Position numbers and translations under genes: made by a program. Below are positions 17,454 to 26,613 of a stretch of 58,823 nucleotides of DNA, piece by piece. The stretch is taken from contig NZ_JAFWOM010000132.1 in NCBI RefSeq assembly GCF_017545445.1, positions 1-58,823 on the forward strand. The letters are read 5' to 3'. The DNA is from Fibrobacter sp. (GTDB taxonomy: Bacteria > Fibrobacterota > Fibrobacteria > Fibrobacterales > Fibrobacteraceae). How positions within the stretch are numbered: the first letter of the stretch is position 1; every line of letters starts with the position of its first letter. The notes under the pieces are model-generated. The model was not told the DNA's origin. It worked only from the letters and a program-made list of their open reading frames with translations, and searched no databases.

Positions 17454-17530
17454 AGGTAGTAAACAGTGGTTAGTAAAAAGTGGTTTATAAAAAGCGGTTG
17501 GTAATGCTAATACCTACAACCTATAACCTA
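17454..17530. repeat. Heptad array between nuoM and nuoN
   Basis: Read from the nuoM stop on the minus strand: TGA, then TAGGTTA, TAGGTTG, TAGGTAT and TAGCATT. It changes to the complementary type (AACCACT, 7-bp spacing) before the nuoN start. It is the only long gap (77 bp) in the distal nuo genes. Confidence 0.85.
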
Positions 17531-19027
17531 TCACCATCTAATCATCGGTGCTATGCTCTGATCCAAGAGTTCTGAAATCCAGCCGGGGCAAACACCGATG
17601 AACAACAAGCAGGCGACGAGAACGACAATGACCAGTTTTTCGCGGAAGCTTCCATCGGTGAGGCTTTCGTACTTCTGCGGGAGCGGGCCGTGAAGCATGC
17701 GGTTCGCGGTTTGCAGAATATAAACGGCAGTCGTCGTGATGGAGAGAATCGCGAGAATTGTCACAATACGTGTGAGCGTAGAATCTTGCTGGAACGCTCC
17801 AATGAAGATGGTGCTTTCGGCGATGAATCCGCTAAAGCCCGGGAGGCCAAGCCCTGCAAAACCGGCAATCACAAAGCCTACGCCGAGGAACGGCATTTTA
17901 CGCATGATGCCGCCCATTTCCGTGATGTCGCGGGTGTGGGTGCGTTCGTAAATCATGCCGATGGTCGCGAAGAAGAGGCCTGTCAAGAATCCGTGTGAAA
18001 TCATCTGGAGGCTAGCACCGCGAAGTCCAATCGGAGTCATGGCAGCAAGGCCCAAGAAGATGAGGCCCAAGTGGCTGATGGAACTGTAAGCGGTGATGTA
18101 CTTGAGGTCCTTGTGGCGAATGGCGATGAAGGGGCCAAGGACTACGTTAAAGATGAGGAGTGCTACGACGTAGGGGAGCCAAATCTTGGCGGCTTCGGGC
18201 ATGAGGAACATCGCGACGCGGAGGCATCCGTAAGCACCCATTTTCATCATCACGCCGGCGGCGAGCATCGAAACGGCAGTCGGTGCGGCGGAGTGACCGT
18301 CCGGGCTCCAGAAGTGGAACGGAAACAGTGAACTCGAAACGGCGAATCCCATGAACATGAGCGGGAAAGCCCACATCTGGAAATCCATCGGGAGAGTCGT
18401 CTTTGAAATCTCAATGAGGTTCCAGCTGTTTGCGCCGCTTTCGAAGAAGAGTCCGAAAAGCGTTGCAAGAATCATCGAAGAACCGAACGCGAGCGTCAAC
18501 GTGAGCTTTTTACCACCGTAGTCGCGTTTGCCGCTGCCGTAGCAGGCGATCATCAAGTACATGCAAAGCGCTTCCATTTCGTAGAACACGAAGAACAGCA
18601 CCAAGTCAAAGCTCATATAAACGCCATAGACGCTTGTTGCCAGAAGCTGGATAAGCGCAAAGAAAATCTTCTGGTTTCCTTTGATGTGGAGACTTACGAG
18701 CACACCTGCCCAGACGATAAACGCCGTGAGCACGAGCAAGAGCATGTTGAGTCCGTCTGCACCGACTATATAGTGCGCGTTGAACATCGAAAGCCACGGA
18801 ATGTCCGTGAAGAATCGGAGCGCAAGCGGAGCAGCCGCAGAGGGACTTGGCGTTCCCGAAAGTGAATAGACAACGTAAGTGAGGTAGCAAACGATTGCAA
18901 GCACAATCGATGCCGATGTCACGTGTATCGTCCGCAACGCCTTTTCGTATTTTACAGGAATCAAGACGCAGGCGAGAACGGTTAAGAGGGGAATGACCCA
19001 AATGGAGTTAAAAAGTATTGTATTCAT
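17531..19027 (-). CDS. nuoM: Complex I subunit M, antiporter-like
   Basis: A proton-translocating membrane subunit of complex I, 498 residues with about 14 transmembrane helices. Visible family features are the conserved Glu in FVFYEMEALCMYLMI, the HFWSPDGHSAAPTAVSML region with PTAVS following a conserved helix, KDLKYITAYSSISHLG, and FAGLGLPGFSGFIAE. Spacing to nuoL is 9 bp, indicating one operon. Length and motif order match functional NuoM proteins and nothing is missing. Confidence 0.96.
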   Translation of the reverse strand: MNTILFNSIWVIPLLTVLACVLIPVKYEKALRTIHVTSASIVLAIVCYLTYVVYSLSGTPSPSAAAPLALRFFTDIPWLSMFNAHYIVGADGLNMLLLVLTAFIVWAGVLVSLHIKGNQKIFFALIQLLATSVYGVYMSFDLVLFFVFYEMEALCMYLMIACYGSGKRDYGGKKLTLTLAFGSSMILATLFGLFFESGANSWNLIEISKTTLPMDFQMWAFPLMFMGFAVSSSLFPFHFWSPDGHSAAPTAVSMLAAGVMMKMGAYGCLRVAMFLMPEAAKIWLPYVVALLIFNVVLGPFIAIRHKDLKYITAYSSISHLGLIFLGLAAMTPIGLRGASLQMISHGFLTGLFFATIGMIYERTHTRDITEMGGIMRKMPFLGVGFVIAGFAGLGLPGFSGFIAESTIFIGAFQQDSTLTRIVTILAILSITTTAVYILQTANRMLHGPLPQKYESLTDGSFREKLVIVVLVACLLFIGVCPGWISELLDQSIAPMIRW

Positions 19028-19036
19028 GGGTAACGC

Positions 19037-20989
19037 CTACAGGGGAAGCTGGCCGAAGAATCGCCAAAGGAGAACGCCTACAATCAAAGTGCCCAGATAG
19101 AACGGCAAGTAGCCTGCTTGGGCCAAACGGACCAAGTCTCCGAGCTTGTGGACAAACCATACCGTAAATGCAAGCAAACCTTCGATAACGTAATCGTTGA
19201 AAGCTCGTGCTACGCGAGCGACACCGCCAAAAATGAACTGACGGACAACCGTGTAGTACATTTCGTCAAAGTAGAACTTGTGGTAAATAATCTTGTATAT
19301 ACCACTGCGGTTTGTTTCGTCGAGAGCACGTCCAATTTTTGCCCACTTGCTTGCGTAGAGCAGCCACGCAATTACGAGAGCGATAACGGCGATGCCGACA
19401 GCGACAAACGGGAGCCATTCGGCGTGTTCGAGCTTGACGAGCTGCGGAACGTTCATCTGGCCAGGAACAAAGAATTCTTCGAAAAGTCCTTTGCAGAGAA
19501 TGCCGCTCAAAAGTGCCGGAATTGCAAGAATCGCAATCGGGAGCGTCATTGCGAAATCTTCGTGCACGTGTCCTGCCTTGACGCCTTCATGGCGCGGCTC
19601 CCCGTGGAAAGCGAGGAAGAACAGACGGAACATGTAGAACGTCGTGAGGCCGCTCGTGAGGAGCGCAAGTCCAAAGACGACGTAATGCTGCCCTTGGAAT
19701 GCGGCGAGAATGATTTCGTCCTTGGAGAAGAATCCGGAGAACGGCGGAATGCCCGAAATCGCGAGAATGGAAATCAGCGTGCAAGCGTATGTGAGCTTCA
19801 TCTTTTTGCGGAGTCCGCCCATCGCGTCGAGGTCGTTCGTGCCGACTTGATGGATGAGGCTACCGGCGATGAGGAACAAGCTGCACTTGAAGAAGGCGTG
19901 CGTAAAGATGTGGAATGTCGAAGCGGTCCAACCGGTGACGGCGACGACCTGCCCAATCTTGCATGCGCCAAGCGCAAACATCATGTAACCGAGCTGCGAA
20001 AGCGTGGAGTAGGCGAGGATGCGCTTGATGTCCTTTTGCGTACAGGCGATGACGGCGGCAAAGACCATCGTGAAGGCGCCGACCCACATGATGAGCGTGA
20101 GTGCGTTTTCGCAAACGGCAAAGAACGGGAAAAGTCGAGCGACGAGGTAAACGCCAGCGACCACCATCGTTGCACTGTGAATGATGGAGCTGACCGGTGT
20201 CGGACCTTCCATCGCGTTCGGGAGCCAGATATGCATCGGGAACATGGCGGACTTGCCCCAGCCACCTGTGAAGATGAGGATGGAACCCAAGACTAACGCC
20301 TGAGCTTTGCTCATGGTCACGAGACCGAGATTGATGAAATCTTTTTGGAAATCTGCGAGGGAGAGCGCGTTGATCGTCGAAAAGTCAAAGCTTCCGACAA
20401 CGTAGCTCACGAGCACAATGCCGAGCAAGAAGAAGCTGTCCGCAAAGCGGGTGAGGATGAATGCCTGCTTGGAAGCGCTTACGGCACTCGGCTTGTGGTA
20501 CCAGAAACCAATCAGCAAGTAGCTCGATACGCCGACGAGTTCCCAGAAGATGAACATCTGGAAAAGGTTTGTCGCGACGACAAGGCCGAGCATGCTAAAG
20601 CTGAACAGCGAAAGCAATGCGAAGAATCGCCCGGCGGCTCGGTCTTCTCGCATGTAGCCGATGCTGTAGATGTTCACCATGAAGCTGATGAATGTGACGA
20701 CCACGAGCATCATCACGGAGAGCGGATCGATGAGCATGCCGATTCTTGCGACCAAATTGCCCACGAACGGTATGAACGTGTGGTCAAAGAGAATCGTCTT
20801 TTGCGGCGCGAAGTCCGAGAAGTAGATGTATGCGATTATTCCTGCGGAGACAAATGCAAGCCCGTTGCAGATGACGGCGAGAGCCGCAGCCGCTTTGGGC
20901 ATCTTGTTGCCAAGGAATAGCCCGTTCACGACGAACGTGAGGAACGGAAGCAAAAGAATCGAATAGCCGAGAGTAATATCATCAATCAT
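19037..20989 (-). CDS. nuoL: Complex I subunit L, antiporter-like
   Basis: The distal proton-pumping subunit of complex I, 650 residues, including the C-terminal lateral helix and last transmembrane helix that brace the membrane arm. Seen directly: FWELVGVSSYLLIGFWYHKPSA, the GKSAMFPMHIWLPNAMEGPTPVSS segment with conserved Lys, KDIKRILAYSTLSQLGYM, and the ISGIPPFSGFFSKDE discontinuous helix. Its start overlaps the end of nuoK by 8 bp. About 16 hydrophobic segments are visible. Confidence 0.96.
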   Translation of the reverse strand: MIDDITLGYSILLLPFLTFVVNGLFLGNKMPKAAAALAVICNGLAFVSAGIIAYIYFSDFAPQKTILFDHTFIPFVGNLVARIGMLIDPLSVMMLVVVTFISFMVNIYSIGYMREDRAAGRFFALLSLFSFSMLGLVVATNLFQMFIFWELVGVSSYLLIGFWYHKPSAVSASKQAFILTRFADSFFLLGIVLVSYVVGSFDFSTINALSLADFQKDFINLGLVTMSKAQALVLGSILIFTGGWGKSAMFPMHIWLPNAMEGPTPVSSIIHSATMVVAGVYLVARLFPFFAVCENALTLIMWVGAFTMVFAAVIACTQKDIKRILAYSTLSQLGYMMFALGACKIGQVVAVTGWTASTFHIFTHAFFKCSLFLIAGSLIHQVGTNDLDAMGGLRKKMKLTYACTLISILAISGIPPFSGFFSKDEIILAAFQGQHYVVFGLALLTSGLTTFYMFRLFFLAFHGEPRHEGVKAGHVHEDFAMTLPIAILAIPALLSGILCKGLFEEFFVPGQMNVPQLVKLEHAEWLPFVAVGIAVIALVIAWLLYASKWAKIGRALDETNRSGIYKIIYHKFYFDEMYYTVVRQFIFGGVARVARAFNDYVIEGLLAFTVWFVHKLGDLVRLAQAGYLPFYLGTLIVGVLLWRFFGQLPL

Positions 20990-21287
20990 GGAGGTCCCTC
21001 AACTGGTCAACGTCAAGACTCTTGTGGCGGCGGTACATGGTCACGATAATCGCAAGCGCGATTGCCATTTCGCAAGCCGTCACGGCAATGACAAAGATAC
21101 TGAACAACGCACCTGCGGTTGCATCGTGCGCGGTGAAGTACGCGAAACTGATAAAGTTGATGTTCGCTGCATTCAGCATGAGTTCAATCGAAATGAGCAT
21201 GCCGATGAGGTGGCGGCGGCGCATCAAGCCCCAGACGCCAATCCCGAACAGTAAAAATGCGAGAATCAAGCAATTCAAAAGGTTCAT
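20982..21287 (-). CDS. nuoK: Complex I subunit K
   Basis: A small membrane subunit (101 residues, three transmembrane helices) of the complex I proton path. It has the conserved MLISIELMLNAANINFISFA segment, whose Glu is the key proton-carrying residue, and FVIAVTACEMAIALAI with the second conserved Glu. It overlaps both neighbours (4 bp with nuoJ, 8 bp with nuoL), as is usual for translationally coupled nuo genes. Confidence 0.95.
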   Translation of the reverse strand: MNLLNCLILAFLLFGIGVWGLMRRRHLIGMLISIELMLNAANINFISFAYFTAHDATAGALFSIFVIAVTACEMAIALAIIVTMYRRHKSLDVDQLRDLHD

Positions 21288-21868
21288 TTGCTGGCCTCCT
21301 CTTCGGTATCTTCTTTACCGCGACGGGCGACGGTAATGGCACAGATGAGTGTCATGAGCAAGAGCACGCTAACTACCTCGAACGGGATGATGAATCCGCT
21401 TTGGTCGTAGCCGAGCAAACGCAATGCGAAGTTTTCGAGCGATGAGTAATCAGCTGGCGAGTTTACTGCTCCATTTGCAAGGCTCGGAAGGGGCAAAATG
21501 CACTTGATCATCACGAACACAAATGCAATGGAGAGTGCAAATGCTGTGAAAATTCGCGGAGTCTTTGTCGAGAACGCATCTTCGCCCAAGTGGCTTGTGA
21601 GTAGAATCGTAAACACCACGAAAATCACGACACCGCCCACATAGACCATCACTTGGGCAAGTGCAATGAATTCGGCGTGCATAAGCAAGTAGAGGATGGC
21701 TGTTGTGACAAAGCTAAAGATGAGGAACACGGCACTCTGCAAGATGTTCTTCACGGCAACGCAACAAACCGCCGTTATTAAAATCACGAATGCGACGACA
21801 TAGAACGCGATGTCCATGCCTCCAGTCGGGAAAGATAAGGGTAGCGATAAAGGCAAATTCGGGAACAT
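21284..21868 (-). CDS. nuoJ: Complex I subunit J
   Basis: Membrane subunit of complex I, 194 residues with five hydrophobic helices. The LMHAEFIALAQVMVYVGGVVIFVVFTILL segment is the characteristic third helix containing the pi-bulge region. The first residues (MFPNLPLSLPLSFPTGGMDIAF) precede the first helix, and the Met at residue 18 is an alternative start. It overlaps nuoI by one base and nuoK by four. Confidence 0.94.
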   Translation of the reverse strand: MFPNLPLSLPLSFPTGGMDIAFYVVAFVILITAVCCVAVKNILQSAVFLIFSFVTTAILYLLMHAEFIALAQVMVYVGGVVIFVVFTILLTSHLGEDAFSTKTPRIFTAFALSIAFVFVMIKCILPLPSLANGAVNSPADYSSLENFALRLLGYDQSGFIIPFEVVSVLLLMTLICAITVARRGKEDTEEEASK

Positions 21869-22347
21869 TAGCCTTGTCCCTCCTTTTTGTTTAAAATCAT
21901 TTCGAGATCGTTCGGGTCTGTTGTCGCAACTTCGAATTCAGGACTCATGGTGATGGCTCCAAACGGGCATGCTTCCACGCAGAGGCCGCATTGGGTGCAA
22001 CTCGCAAAGTGATAGACATAACGCCCGAGAACTTTCTTGCCCGCAATGTTCTTTGTGGCAAGCACGTTGATGGAGGCATTCGGGCAAGCGCGTTCGCACA
22101 TGCCGCAGGCGGTACAGCGGTTGTTGCCGTCCGCATCTTCTATCATCTTCAAGCGACCGCGAAAGCGTTCGTGCATCTTTAACGTCTTGCGGTTTTCCGG
22201 GTACTGTTCTGTAACGATGCGTTTGGGACTGAAAAAATATTTAAGGGAAACGGAAAGCCCACACATCAGGCTCCACGGACCCGTAATGCAACGCTTCAGG
22301 TAGCGTTTAAAATATTGAGTCATTGAAATATTTTTATCCATAATCAT
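21868..22347 (-). CDS. nuoI: Complex I subunit I, 2x[4Fe-4S] protein
   Basis: NuoI carries clusters N6a and N6b, passing electrons toward NuoB. The 159-residue protein has two complete ferredoxin motifs, CTACGMCERACP and CTQCGLCVEACP, each followed by the usual Pro and a remote Cys in the other motif. The N-terminal amphipathic stretch (TQYFKRYLKRCITGPW) fits membrane association. Starts at residues 1, 3 or 9 are possible. It is separated from nuoH by 125 bp containing a hairpin element, the largest gap in the operon. Confidence 0.95.
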   Translation of the reverse strand: MIMDKNISMTQYFKRYLKRCITGPWSLMCGLSVSLKYFFSPKRIVTEQYPENRKTLKMHERFRGRLKMIEDADGNNRCTACGMCERACPNASINVLATKNIAGKKVLGRYVYHFASCTQCGLCVEACPFGAITMSPEFEVATTDPNDLEMILNKKEGQG

Positions 22348-22362
22348 TAGCCATTTGAACTC

Positions 22363-22438
22363 GTCATCCTGAGCGTAGCGAAGGATCCAGTGATTATTTT
22401 ACTTAACTGGATGCTTCGTTCTTTGAACTCAGCATGAC
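22363..22438. repeat. GTCAT...ATGAC inverted-repeat element inside the nuo operon
   Basis: A 76-bp imperfect palindrome: GTCATCCTGAG on the left and CTCAGCATGAC on the right. The inner arms GCGTAGCGAAGGATCCAGT and ACTGGATGCTTCG pair around an AT-rich loop. It belongs to the same family as 26500-26572 and the partial copies listed elsewhere. Confidence 0.9.
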
Positions 22439-22472
22439 AATTCTTAAATCCGAATTTCTAATTCCGAATTAC

Positions 22473-23594
22473 CTATCCTCCGATGGCAATAAATGCTGCG
22501 CCAGCGACGAGCAAAACAAGGTTGACCGGTAATAAGAATTTCCATTCAAAGTCCATGAGCTGATCGACACGCGGACGCACGAACGTCCAGCGGACCATCA
22601 TGTAGCACCAAACCATAAAGTAAATCTTCGCGAAGAACCATACGACACCGGGAACCATCTTGAGCACGTTGTCGATAGCGTCAATGCCGATACACGGTGG
22701 GAAGAATCCGCCGAGGAAGCATGTGGTCGCAAGGGCGGAGTTCGTAATGAGCGCAATGTATTCGGCGAGGTAGAACATGGCAAACGGAGTGCCGTTATAT
22801 TCCGTGTGGTAGCCGCCCGTGAGTTCCTGTTCCGCTTCGGCAATGTCAAACGGAGCGCGGTTCATTTCGGCGGTACTCGAAATAAAGAACAAGATAAAGG
22901 CGATGAAACCAAGGACTGGAATCTTGAAAATCCACCAGTCAGCGATTGTGCCTTCTTGGCCCATCGTAATGCTCATGAGGTTTGTGGATCCCGAAATCAT
23001 GACGACGAACAAGAGAATCATCGCAAACGAAATTTCGTAGCTGATCATCTGGGCGCCACTGCGGAGTGCACCGAGCAAGGAATACTTGTTGTTGCTGCTC
23101 CAGCCGCCAAGCAAAATGCCAAGCACGCCAAAGCCGTTCACCGCGATAATGAGCGGAATGCCCATCGAGACGTCTGCCACGACGAGATTCTTGTCGAACG
23201 GAATCAACGCACAGACGATAAACGGTGCTATCAAGACGATAAGCGGTGCCAAGTAGAACATGAGCTTGTCGGCTCCACTCGGGGCGTAAACTTCCTTGAA
23301 GAGCATCTTGATCACGTCTGCGATGGTCTGGAGGGTGCCGTGCCAGCCGAGACGCATCGGCCCCAAACGGCATTGCACGTGGGCGCAGACCTTGCGTTCC
23401 ATGTAGATGAGAATCGGGGCAGAACCGATGTTCACGATGCAGACCGCGACAATGCAAATCACGGCGTTGATGAGGAAGGCGATAATGCTGTTGAGCGTAT
23501 CGGACTGGATGCTTGCCGGCAAATATTCTGCAAGTCGCGGAACCCAGTCGCGGACAAAGTCGCCAATAGGATGAGTTACTGAAGGTGCAAACAT
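22473..23594 (-). CDS. nuoH: Complex I subunit H
   Basis: NuoH joins the peripheral and membrane arms and helps form the quinone-binding chamber. The 373-residue protein has about eight to nine transmembrane helices and the conserved stretches YMERKVCAHVQCRLGPMRLGWHGTLQTIAD (quinone-site loop) and FFISSTAEMNRAPFDIAEAEQELTGGYHTEYNG. In most operons nuoG sits between nuoD and nuoH; here nuoH follows nuoD by only 3 bp. Confidence 0.96.
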   Translation of the reverse strand: MFAPSVTHPIGDFVRDWVPRLAEYLPASIQSDTLNSIIAFLINAVICIVAVCIVNIGSAPILIYMERKVCAHVQCRLGPMRLGWHGTLQTIADVIKMLFKEVYAPSGADKLMFYLAPLIVLIAPFIVCALIPFDKNLVVADVSMGIPLIIAVNGFGVLGILLGGWSSNNKYSLLGALRSGAQMISYEISFAMILLFVVMISGSTNLMSITMGQEGTIADWWIFKIPVLGFIAFILFFISSTAEMNRAPFDIAEAEQELTGGYHTEYNGTPFAMFYLAEYIALITNSALATTCFLGGFFPPCIGIDAIDNVLKMVPGVVWFFAKIYFMVWCYMMVRWTFVRPRVDQLMDFEWKFLLPVNLVLLVAGAAFIAIGG

Positions 23595-23597
23595 AAA

Positions 23598-24737
23598 CTA
23601 CCTGTCAATTTCCGGGATCACGGGGTCAAGAGTTGCCATGATGGTCACGAGGTCCGAAATCTTGTGGCCTTGAACCATCTTGTTGAGAGCTGCAATGTGC
23701 GGGAAGCTTGGACCGCGTGTATGGATGCGGTACGGCTTTTCGCCGGTCGTTGCGGCTACTACGTACGTTGCGTAAAGACCCTTTGCGGTTTCGATTTCGC
23801 TGTAGTAGCGGCCCACCGGGAGGCGTACCGGTTTTTCCTTGGAACGCCACGGACCTTCGGTCGGAAATTTATCGACGCACTGGCGCAAAATCTTCATGGA
23901 TTCGTGTATTTCTGCAATGCGGATTTTGTAGCGGTCGTAGCAGTCGCCGTTATGGAACACGGGAACTTCAAAGTCGAACTGGTCGTAAATGCTGTACGGG
24001 TTTGCGCGGCGAACGTCAAAATTCACGCCGCTTGCACGGAGCACAGGGCCGGAGCAACCATAAGCAATCGCGTCTTCTTTAGTGAGGACGCCAATGCCGA
24101 TGCTGCGTTCCAGCACGATGATGTTTTTCGAAAGGAACCTTTCGTAATCCTTCATCGTATCTTCCATGTGGTCGAGGAACGCTTTCACGCGTGGAATAAA
24201 CGTATCCGGCACGTCGTAGCGGCTTCCGCCCGGTCTAAAGAAGTTTGTCGTGAGGCGAGAGCCTGTCACTTCTTCGAGCATGTCGTGAATCATTTCACGT
24301 TCTTTAAAGCCGAACAGCAAGCATGTTTGTCCGCCAAGGTCGCCGCCGAAGCAGCCGTAGAACACCAAGTGCGAGGCTATGCGGCCAAGTTCCTGGAGCA
24401 TCACGCGGATGAATTCGCCACGGAGCGGAACGCCCACGTTCATGCCCTTTTCAAGTGCGATGACAACGCCCAAGTTGTTTTGGATTGCGGTCAAATAGTC
24501 TTGACGGTCGCTGAGTGCAATATACTGCAAATAGCTCATGGATTCCGCTTGCTTTTCCATACCGCGGTGGATATAGCCAAAGTGCGGTACGAGTTCTACG
24601 ATGTTTTCGCCATCCATGCGGAGCGTGAGGCGTAGTGCACCGTGAGTACTCGGGTGCTGCGGACCCATGTTGATGAAAAATTCTTCGGTATTCGATTTGC
24701 GTTCGAGGCGAAATCCCGGAGGTAATTGATGACTCAT
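23598..24737 (-). CDS. nuoD: Complex I subunit D, quinone-site subunit
   Basis: NuoD (49 kDa subunit homologue) is a peripheral subunit that forms the quinone-binding cavity with NuoB. The 379-residue protein opens with a short leader and [22 protein letters not shown], containing the His of the quinone headgroup site. It also has [21 protein letters not shown], and GGSRYDVP. It is a stand-alone NuoD rather than the NuoCD fusion of enterobacteria. Four-base overlap with nuoBC. Confidence 0.96.
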   Translation of the reverse strand: MSHQLPPGFRLERKSNTEEFFINMGPQHPSTHGALRLTLRMDGENIVELVPHFGYIHRGMEKQAESMSYLQYIALSDRQDYLTAIQNNLGVVIALEKGMNVGVPLRGEFIRVMLQELGRIASHLVFYGCFGGDLGGQTCLLFGFKEREMIHDMLEEVTGSRLTTNFFRPGGSRYDVPDTFIPRVKAFLDHMEDTMKDYERFLSKNIIVLERSIGIGVLTKEDAIAYGCSGPVLRASGVNFDVRRANPYSIYDQFDFEVPVFHNGDCYDRYKIRIAEIHESMKILRQCVDKFPTEGPWRSKEKPVRLPVGRYYSEIETAKGLYATYVVAATTGEKPYRIHTRGPSFPHIAALNKMVQGHKISDLVTIMATLDPVIPEIDR

Positions 24738-25993
24738 ATAGGCCTCCTGATCATTTCCGGGTGAGTAAAGTCTTTACGGAGCGGGTAACCCACGAAGTCC
24801 TTGTCCAAGAAGATGCGGCGAAGGTCGGGGTGATTTTCAAACTTGATGCCAAACATGTCATAAACTTCGCGTTCCTTGACTTCGGCACCGGGGTAGAGGT
24901 GCGAAATGGTCGGGACGCTTGCCAAGAGCGATGTCGGGCGTTTGTCTTCTTCGATGGAGAAGTCTTTCTTGAGCTGCACGCAGAGGAAAATCTTGTGCCC
25001 GATTTCAAGGCTTCTGAGCATGGTCACCATGTCGAAGTGGTCGTCGTAGTCAATGGCGGTCACGTCAATCAAGTAATTCATCTTGAATTCGGGATCGTTT
25101 TTGACAAATTCAACAACGTTCAGGTAATCTTCTTTTTCGAGCATGACTTCGAGCGGACAATCCGCAGGCATCTTAGCGACAACGTCTTCAATCGCGTCTT
25201 CGCTGTGCGTATGCACGGTTACGTTCGGGAACTTGGCACGGAGTTTCGTGAACAGTTCGAGCTGCGTTAAGCCGAGACGCTTGAACGGCACGCGTTCTAC
25301 AACAGGAAAATCTTCTTTTTTGACGCGGACGGGCTTGAAGGTGCTCTTGTAGTCAGGATTTTCTTCTTTGAACTTCGCACGGGCTTCGGCCATCTGCTCG
25401 TCTTTCATTTCTTCGAGGGCGGCCCAAGTCTTTGCTGCTTCGCGATAGCGGTCCATCGTCGAAACGTCTTTCGGTTCGCCTTCGTGCCACGGGTTGCGGC
25501 AAGTTTCCTTGAGAATCTTTTCGCGGAGCGTCAAAAGACCGTGGAACAACGCTTCGGGGCGTGGCGGACAGCCGGGAACGAACACATCGACCGGAATCAA
25601 GTTCTGTGCACCACGGACAACAGAATAGTTGTCGTAGATGAACGGGCCGCCGCTAATCGTGCAGGCCCCCATGGCAATGACGTACTTGGGGCCAGGAATT
25701 TGTTCCCAAAGCATCTGGATGGCTGGGGCCATGCGGCGGGTAATTGTACCTGCCAAAATAAACAGGTCCGCCTGTCTCGGGGACGAGCGGAACACTTCAG
25801 AGCCAAAACGGGCAATGTCATAACGAGCCATGGAACTCGACATCATTTCGATAGCGCAACAACTTGTACCGTATGTAAGCGGCCAAATGGAGTTCGCACG
25901 AGCCCAGTTGACTACGTAGTCGATAGCGTTGACGACGTATTTTCCACCGGGAATCGGGTCTAAAATCTTTGGAGCTAAATTAATTATTCCCAT
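24734..25993 (-). CDS. nuoBC: Complex I subunits B and C fused in one polypeptide
   Basis: Residues about 1-165 are NuoB, with the four ligands of the terminal cluster N2: C45 and C46 (TSCCAIEMM), C111 (GACTISGG) and C142 ([10 protein letters not shown]). Residues about 245-419 are NuoC (30 kDa subunit), with [36 protein letters not shown] and [22 protein letters not shown]. They are joined by a charged, helical linker of about 80 residues ([20 protein letters not shown] region). No stop or frameshift interrupts the fusion. NuoCD and NuoBCD fusions are better known; a B-C fusion beside a separate D is less usual. Confidence 0.95.
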   Translation of the reverse strand: MGIINLAPKILDPIPGGKYVVNAIDYVVNWARANSIWPLTYGTSCCAIEMMSSSMARYDIARFGSEVFRSSPRQADLFILAGTITRRMAPAIQMLWEQIPGPKYVIAMGACTISGGPFIYDNYSVVRGAQNLIPVDVFVPGCPPRPEALFHGLLTLREKILKETCRNPWHEGEPKDVSTMDRYREAAKTWAALEEMKDEQMAEARAKFKEENPDYKSTFKPVRVKKEDFPVVERVPFKRLGLTQLELFTKLRAKFPNVTVHTHSEDAIEDVVAKMPADCPLEVMLEKEDYLNVVEFVKNDPEFKMNYLIDVTAIDYDDHFDMVTMLRSLEIGHKIFLCVQLKKDFSIEEDKRPTSLLASVPTISHLYPGAEVKEREVYDMFGIKFENHPDLRRIFLDKDFVGYPLRKDFTHPEMIRRPI

Positions 25994-26364
25994 TTGAGAA
26001 TTCCTTTCTTCCAGGCGTAGGCAAGACCTGAAACGAGAATCGCGATAAAGATAACAAGGTCGATAATGACAATTGCAGGGGAGAGCGCCGTATGCCCGGC
26101 CATGATTTCCCTAAAGTTCATCATGACGGGGAAGAGGAACAGCGCTTCGATGTCAAACACGAGGAATAGCAGGGCGAACAAGTAGTACCCCACCTTGAAC
26201 TGGATTCGGGCATTGCCGATGGTTTCCATGCCGCATTCGTACGGAGCCATCTTGTTCTTTGTCTTCTTGGTGCGGTAGCCTAGCAATAGCCCCGTGACGG
26301 TTGCCGCCGCCGCGATAAACGCGCCCAGAAAAAGGAAGATTGATAGAATGATGTATTCTGGCAT
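25984..26364 (-). CDS. nuoA: Complex I subunit A
   Basis: First gene of the nuo operon: a 126-residue membrane subunit with three transmembrane helices. It has the conserved loop [44 protein letters not shown], including the Cys of the quinone-site loop and the [10 protein letters not shown] helix. It overlaps nuoBC by 10 bp. A heptad array ends two bases before its ATG, so the operon promoter lies in or beyond repeat DNA, and no clear -35/-10 pair is visible. Confidence 0.95.
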   Translation of the reverse strand: MPEYIILSIFLFLGAFIAAAATVTGLLLGYRTKKTKNKMAPYECGMETIGNARIQFKVGYYLFALLFLVFDIEALFLFPVMMNFREIMAGHTALSPAIVIIDLVIFIAILVSGLAYAWKKGILKWE

Positions 26365-26366
26365 TA

Positions 26367-26470
26367 GCAGTAAACAGTGGTTAGTGATTAGTAGTTAGTT
26401 AAAAGTCTATAGTTAAAGTTTTGTTGTTAGTTGTTAGTCAATAGTTAATGGTCTTTGGTTGTTAGTTATT
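26367..26470 (+). repeat. Heptad array upstream of nuoA
   Basis: CAGTAAA, CAGTGGT, TAGTGAT, TAGTAGT, TAGTTAA, AAGTCTA, TAGTTAA and further degenerate heptads (TTGTTAG, TCAATAG). The TAG-bearing strand points away from nuoA. Confidence 0.8.
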
Positions 26471-26499
26471 CGCTTTCGTCATCCTAGTTTTTTGCTTTC

Positions 26500-26572
26500 G
26501 TCATCCTGAACGTAGTGAAGGATCCAGTGATTTCCCTTAACTGGATGCTTCGTTCTTCGAACTCAGCATGAC
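26500..26572. repeat. GTCAT...ATGAC inverted-repeat element
   Basis: A second near-complete copy: GTCATCCTGAACGTAGTGAA, then GGATCCAGT, and ACTGGATGCTTCG to CTCAGCATGAC on the right. A partial duplication of its left edge (CTTTCGTCATCCT) lies at about 26473-26485. Confidence 0.9.
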
Positions 26573-26581
26573 GTTTTTTCA

Positions 26582-26613
26582 TCTTTCGTCTCTCGTCTTT
26601 CGTCTCTCGTCTA
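26582..26613 (-). repeat. GACGAGA-type heptad array at a stop codon
   Basis: On the minus strand, starting with the stop codon of the unknown gene: TAGACGA, GAGACGA, AAGACGA, GAGACGA. The stop is the first unit. The same class recurs at 34431-34466. Confidence 0.82.
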
